In this document: positions 59,735 to 64,000 of the stretch, one piece after another | Position numbering within the stretch: position 1 is the stretch's first letter | How the letters are laid out: every line of letters begins with the position of its first letter | From: Metallyticus violacea | Taxonomy: Eukaryota; Arthropoda; Insecta; Mantodea; Metallyticidae | Direction: 5' to 3' | Assembly (NCBI GenBank): GCA_030762175.1 | Contig: CM060831.1 | Location: forward strand, 4,045,001 to 4,109,000 | Length of the DNA: 64,000 bases | Made by a program: the position numbers and the translations under genes | The notes under the pieces: generated by a model | The model's input: only the letters and a program-made list of their open reading frames with translations | Told to the model about the DNA's origin: nothing | The model's database searches: none

Positions 59735-60075
59735 TTTATCAAATTAAGGTTAATGAAGTTCTTTTTAAAAGTTTTAGGTTTGCATTGGAAAGTTTTGTGC
59801 GCTGTAATCATACAGGATTTTAAAAGAGAGGAAGGATAATTTTGGTCATCAAACTTTTGAGTTTGGTTTCTAATATATGTGTCAAGAGATGAAAAGTTGT
59901 TACAAAGACGATGACCACAGATTGAAAGAGAAAAAGAAATAGATCTTTTGTATGCAAGAGATGGCAGCTATCAAAATGAAGATACTGTTGTAAATTGGTG
60001 GGCTTAATGTGCACAGATGCAAGGAAAGAGCCATTGCATAAAAAAATATCAATATCTAGGAACGTAGCATAAAAC
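59735..60075 (-). pseudogene. Fragment of the PLE family found at 16550-19075
   Basis: On minus: ATFLDIDIFLCNGSF, VHIKPTNLQQYLHFDSCHLL. These are nearly the same residues as in 18950-18780 of the larger copy, and the following sequence is collinear to 59735. It ends at 60075 without recognisable palm motif. Confidence 0.88.
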
Positions 60076-60079
60076 ACAG

Positions 60080-63000
60080 TAATAACGCTAACTTAAAGAA
60101 ACAAAGCAGTCAAACACATAATATGGTATCACTTACCAATAAAGTCAGGTAAATGCTTTTTATATGTAGTCTGTACAATGAATGATCATGTTCAAAGTAT
60201 GGAAAGAAACCAAATCAAGTCATTTCCTCCTACACAATTTATGAAATGACTATTTTCAATCTCAAGATCCTGAACTGCATGCTCAATAGGTGTTACGGCC
60301 TCAGAAGTCTGCTTCAATACCACCATGCCAGCAGTTCATATGAAGATGGACTGGCACTGGACCAAAAAATCTACTCAAACTAGCTTTTCAACACATTTCC
60401 TCCACAATTTTTATCTATATCATTTCCACACTGTCACTGAAAGAAGGTGTCACGTTTCTTTTCCTCACTAATTTTTTTTAGGCTAACCCAAACTAGTTCA
60501 ACCGAGTTTAAATTACAATGATATTGGAATATTTTGCTGCCTTAACATCTGAAAGTAGATTCTGCATTAAATAAAAGTGAAACCAGAGTGTTAAAATTAT
60601 ACTTTTGCATGGAATATACCATGTCTTTCTAATCATGTGAGTCTACCCCAATGTTCTTGGAGGAACACAAGACACTCAGAAATCCAGTTTTACTGCTTCC
60701 TAAATGAAGTATCATTATATGCTTCTGTGGAAAATAAGATATTGCAAAGTGCTGCTTGGTTCGCCCAGAGTTGAAACAATGTGTCAGTATTTCTTTTGTT
60801 TTCTCACTATGATATACACACTTGATTGTCACTGGTTCATATGCTCTGAAAGCGAGGTATAATTGCATCTGAGTGACAAGCTCTCATATCAAAAGAATGC
60901 TGATTAATGCTAAAGGCTCAGCAATAATAACTATATCACACATGCAAATACTACCACATCTGAATCAGAACTCGCTCCCACAGTTTCTGAGCTAGGGAAA
61001 AATGCTCTGAAGACTATGGCTACAGAAACCAATGTTTTAAAATTATTACAGGTCAACAATACTACAGCATAATTACGCAGATAGACCCAACAACTGAAAC
61101 TGTAATCTATACTCAGCAGAAATTGACACATTTAATTTTATATCTGGGAGGCAAGGGAACATTACATTTTGAAAACTTTATACATACTTTGGTGCTCATC
61201 AACATGAGGCATGAGTAATTTATACTCTATTTATGAGAGGTGGTTAGTTTTAAAATAGCTCTACTTTGTTCCCCAATGTAGCTGAGAAATAACAAATCCA
61301 CGTGCTTCTCACTCCTGATGATAAAAAGTGTCTGCATTTTTACACAGCGCTTGCAAACCTAGAGATGTCTTCTGCAAGTAAGGAGGAAGTTATGTTCTTG
61401 CATATTTTAGCATGTTAATATTGGTGTCACACCTAAGTCCAGGTCACCTTTCCTACAACCTGCTATTACACAGGATTATGTAATAAATAATAATAATGCC
61501 TAAATTGGTAGAAACACCCAAAGTCACCCAATAGAAGGAAAAAGTAAGCAGAGCATGCCAACATTAATGTAAAATTGAAACAGAAGCCATAAGGAGAAGA
61601 TGTGAGGTCGTTGCAAGCTATTTATCTGCTCATCAAACTCCAGAAAAGCTCTTTAGTTTTAGCAGATTTTGCCAACTGAAAGGAAAAATGGCAGATGAGT
61701 GTTAGGAATGGTGGTGACATAACTGTTGTTTCCAAAAACAAGAGATAGATAAGATTGCAGGGCAGGCAAAAAGGAGGGTAAAAGATGAGGTAAGATAACT
61801 GCGATGACTCTCAAGTATTGATTTAAGGTAATTTTGTTATAACCACTACCTAAGCAGATATTTGTTAATTACAGTGATTCTCATAAAACTTGGACCTAAC
61901 CTAGCGTTGAATTTTAAGATCGTTGCAAACATGCTTGCAAATAAATAATGCAACCCCTAGTTTTGGATTAAGTAAATGAGTTTCATTATGCAAGTTTCAC
62001 TCTCATTCTTGCTTGAAACGGTGGGGTTGCTTACTAAACTATTTTAAGAGTTGAAAACTCTGAGAAATTGTGGATGAACCAAAAGTGATGTACAGAGCTG
62101 CGAATAATTGAATATATATATACACGAGATGACACATGTTGCAAAAATGCAACAAATGGAAATTAGCTGGAGACAAAAACATTTGCAAGAAAGTGTAGAA
62201 AATTAACAGAGTAGCACAAATGAGTAGTAATAATTAATAAGGTAAGAATACCGTGGATTTAAAGAAAATCGAAAATAATAAACATAAGAGGGATTAAGGA
62301 AATAGTAATTCTAGATCTGCACTGAACTAGCGGTACTAATAAAGCCAACTGTATTTGGATCATACATAGATTTACTTATCTGACTATATTCTATCAGTTC
62401 ATTCAAATTACAGAATGCTTTATCTTAACCAAAAGAGCGTACCTTCCAGGGCTGGTCAAAGCATTGTCTGACTAAGGAAGCATAAAGCATGAAAGTCGTC
62501 TAAAGTCAATTGCTGTTAACATGCAAAATACAAGCATGAACCTTACCTGCAAGCGTTGGGAATGAAGGGGTATTTCTCTTCCTGTAGCTTACTTATATGA
62601 ACCCACACCAACCATTTCATGTTCAATAGCACTTTGTAATATATATCCACACCTAAGGGCACATCATGCATTTTAAAAACGCCTTTTTTACAAGATATTT
62701 CTGTGGAAAAAAGTCACCCAATTTATTACACTAACAACGTCCACATTTACGGCATATGGCTAAACGTCAATAGCAGTCAATTGTCATCAGGTTCCAAGCA
62801 TAAATTCCCTTCAAAATGCTGGAAATTTCCCTCATTTTATAAAAACGGGTTGTATGGTAAATACCTTTAAAACTATGTCAAGAATTTGGAGCTTACTGAT
62901 TTGTAGTGTATACTATTCCAAATTCTGCGGAGAATAATTTTGATGCTCATGGTTCAGTATTTCGAAATTCAGAGTGTTTTTTTTTTTTTTTCCATAAAAA

Positions 63001-63970
63001 TAAGAAATATGGTTAGTATCCGGTGAGAACCCACTGCTAAGTTGGTATCTAGAATCTCATTGCCAGCCTATGTAAAGTGCAACATGGTGCACTCAAGGAA
63101 GAAGTTTGGAATTTTAAGTAGTACATCGTAGACTCACCAGGAACCGCTAAACTCAAAATACATGCAAGCACTTATTCCAGGCTGTAACCGAAAGACCGTG
63201 ATTTGATACTACTCAATGAAATAATATGTAAAGCGCCTAAGGTTTTATTTACATCTCATTGTCCAGTTAGCATGGCACATTGAAGACACATGTAAATGAG
63301 AGAGATTAAATCAAGTATATAGCTGAATTATTCTGCTTTGGCCATAGCTGTTGCATAAAATATTTCAGTGTCACTACATCTTACAGACCTTTTATGTTAT
63401 GATCCACTTTATAAATTTAAATACAGATTTTCGATATCTACAGCTGGATTTATGGCCGACATTTTCGAACTGTTACTAATTGTTAAAATTGGGAAAAACA
63501 ATGTAAGCACGAAGTTAATATTGGTTTATGAAACAGAAAATTTGATATTTTTAAAGTTCCAGCAATATAACTGCTTGTCAACTTTGAAAACTGTTGGAGA
63601 GAGACTGTTTCTAGGGGCCGGTTTCATCAACAGATGTTGAAAAAAATACTAACATGTTACTATAAAACTCGTGTTAATATTTTAACAATATATTAAGACT
63701 CCTGAGTTGCACTAAGATTTTCCAGCATATTATTAGCTCACACGTTGTTAAGATTAGTATTGCAAATTGTACAGATCGAGAAGGTGATATCATTACCAAA
63801 AGGCTTTTGAACACACTCCGATGTACTTTTGTTTACCAAAAATAATTCAAACATACGGCTCGTGCAAGGAAAGGAGGCTCAAAGTTGTTTTTTTTATCCT
63901 TACACGGAGGATAGAAATGCTCAGCTGCAGGCTACAGGCGTGTTCCCAGTGACAGCGGAGAGAGCCGAAG
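60080..63970. other. Long region without recognised feature
   Basis: No transposon, satellite or RNA gene was recognised. An open frame at 63368-63640 has no known motif; the string GGGGCCGGTTTCATCAAC at 63614 looks like a transposon terminal repeat, but no partner was found before the window end. Confidence 0.35.
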
Positions 63971-64000
63971 ATTGATTTATTTATGGACGCTCTTTAACAT
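63971..64000 (-). mobile_element. SINE 3' tail, cut by the window edge
   Basis: ATTGATTTATTTATGGACGC and TCTTTAACAT are the reverse complement of the SINE tail at 44410-44450. The body lies outside the window. Confidence 0.85.

Noticed and set aside
63614..63640. Transposon terminal repeat GGGGCCGGTTTCATCAAC
   Set aside because: No inverted partner before the window end, so it cannot be delimited.

Overview
This window looks like repeat-dense, AT-rich DNA from an animal nuclear genome. The evidence is the set of element classes: Penelope-like retroelements (PLEs) with GIY-YIG endonuclease domains, APE-type LINEs, mariner-type and pogo/Tigger-type transposases, a tRNA-Arg-derived SINE with 12-bp target-site duplications, and very long microsatellites and satellites. 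The mixture suits an invertebrate, but the species cannot be told from the sequence. No intact host protein-coding gene, rRNA or functional tRNA was recognised. Nearly all recognisable coding sequence belongs to transposable elements, mostly broken by stops and frameshifts.

Layout. 1-415: 3' end of a PLE. 887-1730: exact 142-bp tandem repeat. 3190-3720: degenerate tandem repeat. 4226-5345: foldback-type element with long inverted arms around a 58-bp tandem repeat. 5536-5719: cluster of small hairpins. 5875-7060: 35-bp minisatellite. 8572-12870: first copy of a duplicated block (mariner remnant, foldback module, satellite), repeated at 53340-56700. 11330-25740: degenerate satellite with a higher-order subunit order, interrupted by PLE ends, a PLE (16550-19075) carrying a pure 1.46-kb (GT)n tract inside its endonuclease region, a LINE 3' end (20870-21760) and a pogo-like transposase fragment (24850-25370). 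26880-30620: three PLE fragments, two of them head to head. 35460-38760: Tigger transposase C-terminus and a roughly 680-bp tandem array made from its 3' end, with a 309-bp hairpin insertion. 39460-42380 and 50870-53335: degraded LINEs. 43611-50133: MITE-like element, SINEs, and a PLE invaded by Tc1/mariner-superfamily elements. 55545-58190: more satellite. 58190-60075: a cluster of PLE pieces in both orientations. 60080-63970: nothing recognised.

Main observations. (1) PLE ends here repeatedly carry hammerhead-ribozyme-like cores; one variant replaces the catalytic C3-G8 pair by U3-A8 in two independent copies. (2) Two perfect hairpins made from PLE ends share the same asymmetric layout (one full end, then a truncated inverted copy), and one is flanked by a 12-bp target-site duplication. 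This suggests a recurrent snap-back insertion product. (3) The satellite has an ordered set of divergent subunits repeating about every 0.75 kb. All identities, folds and family names come from reading by eye; no alignment or folding program was run.
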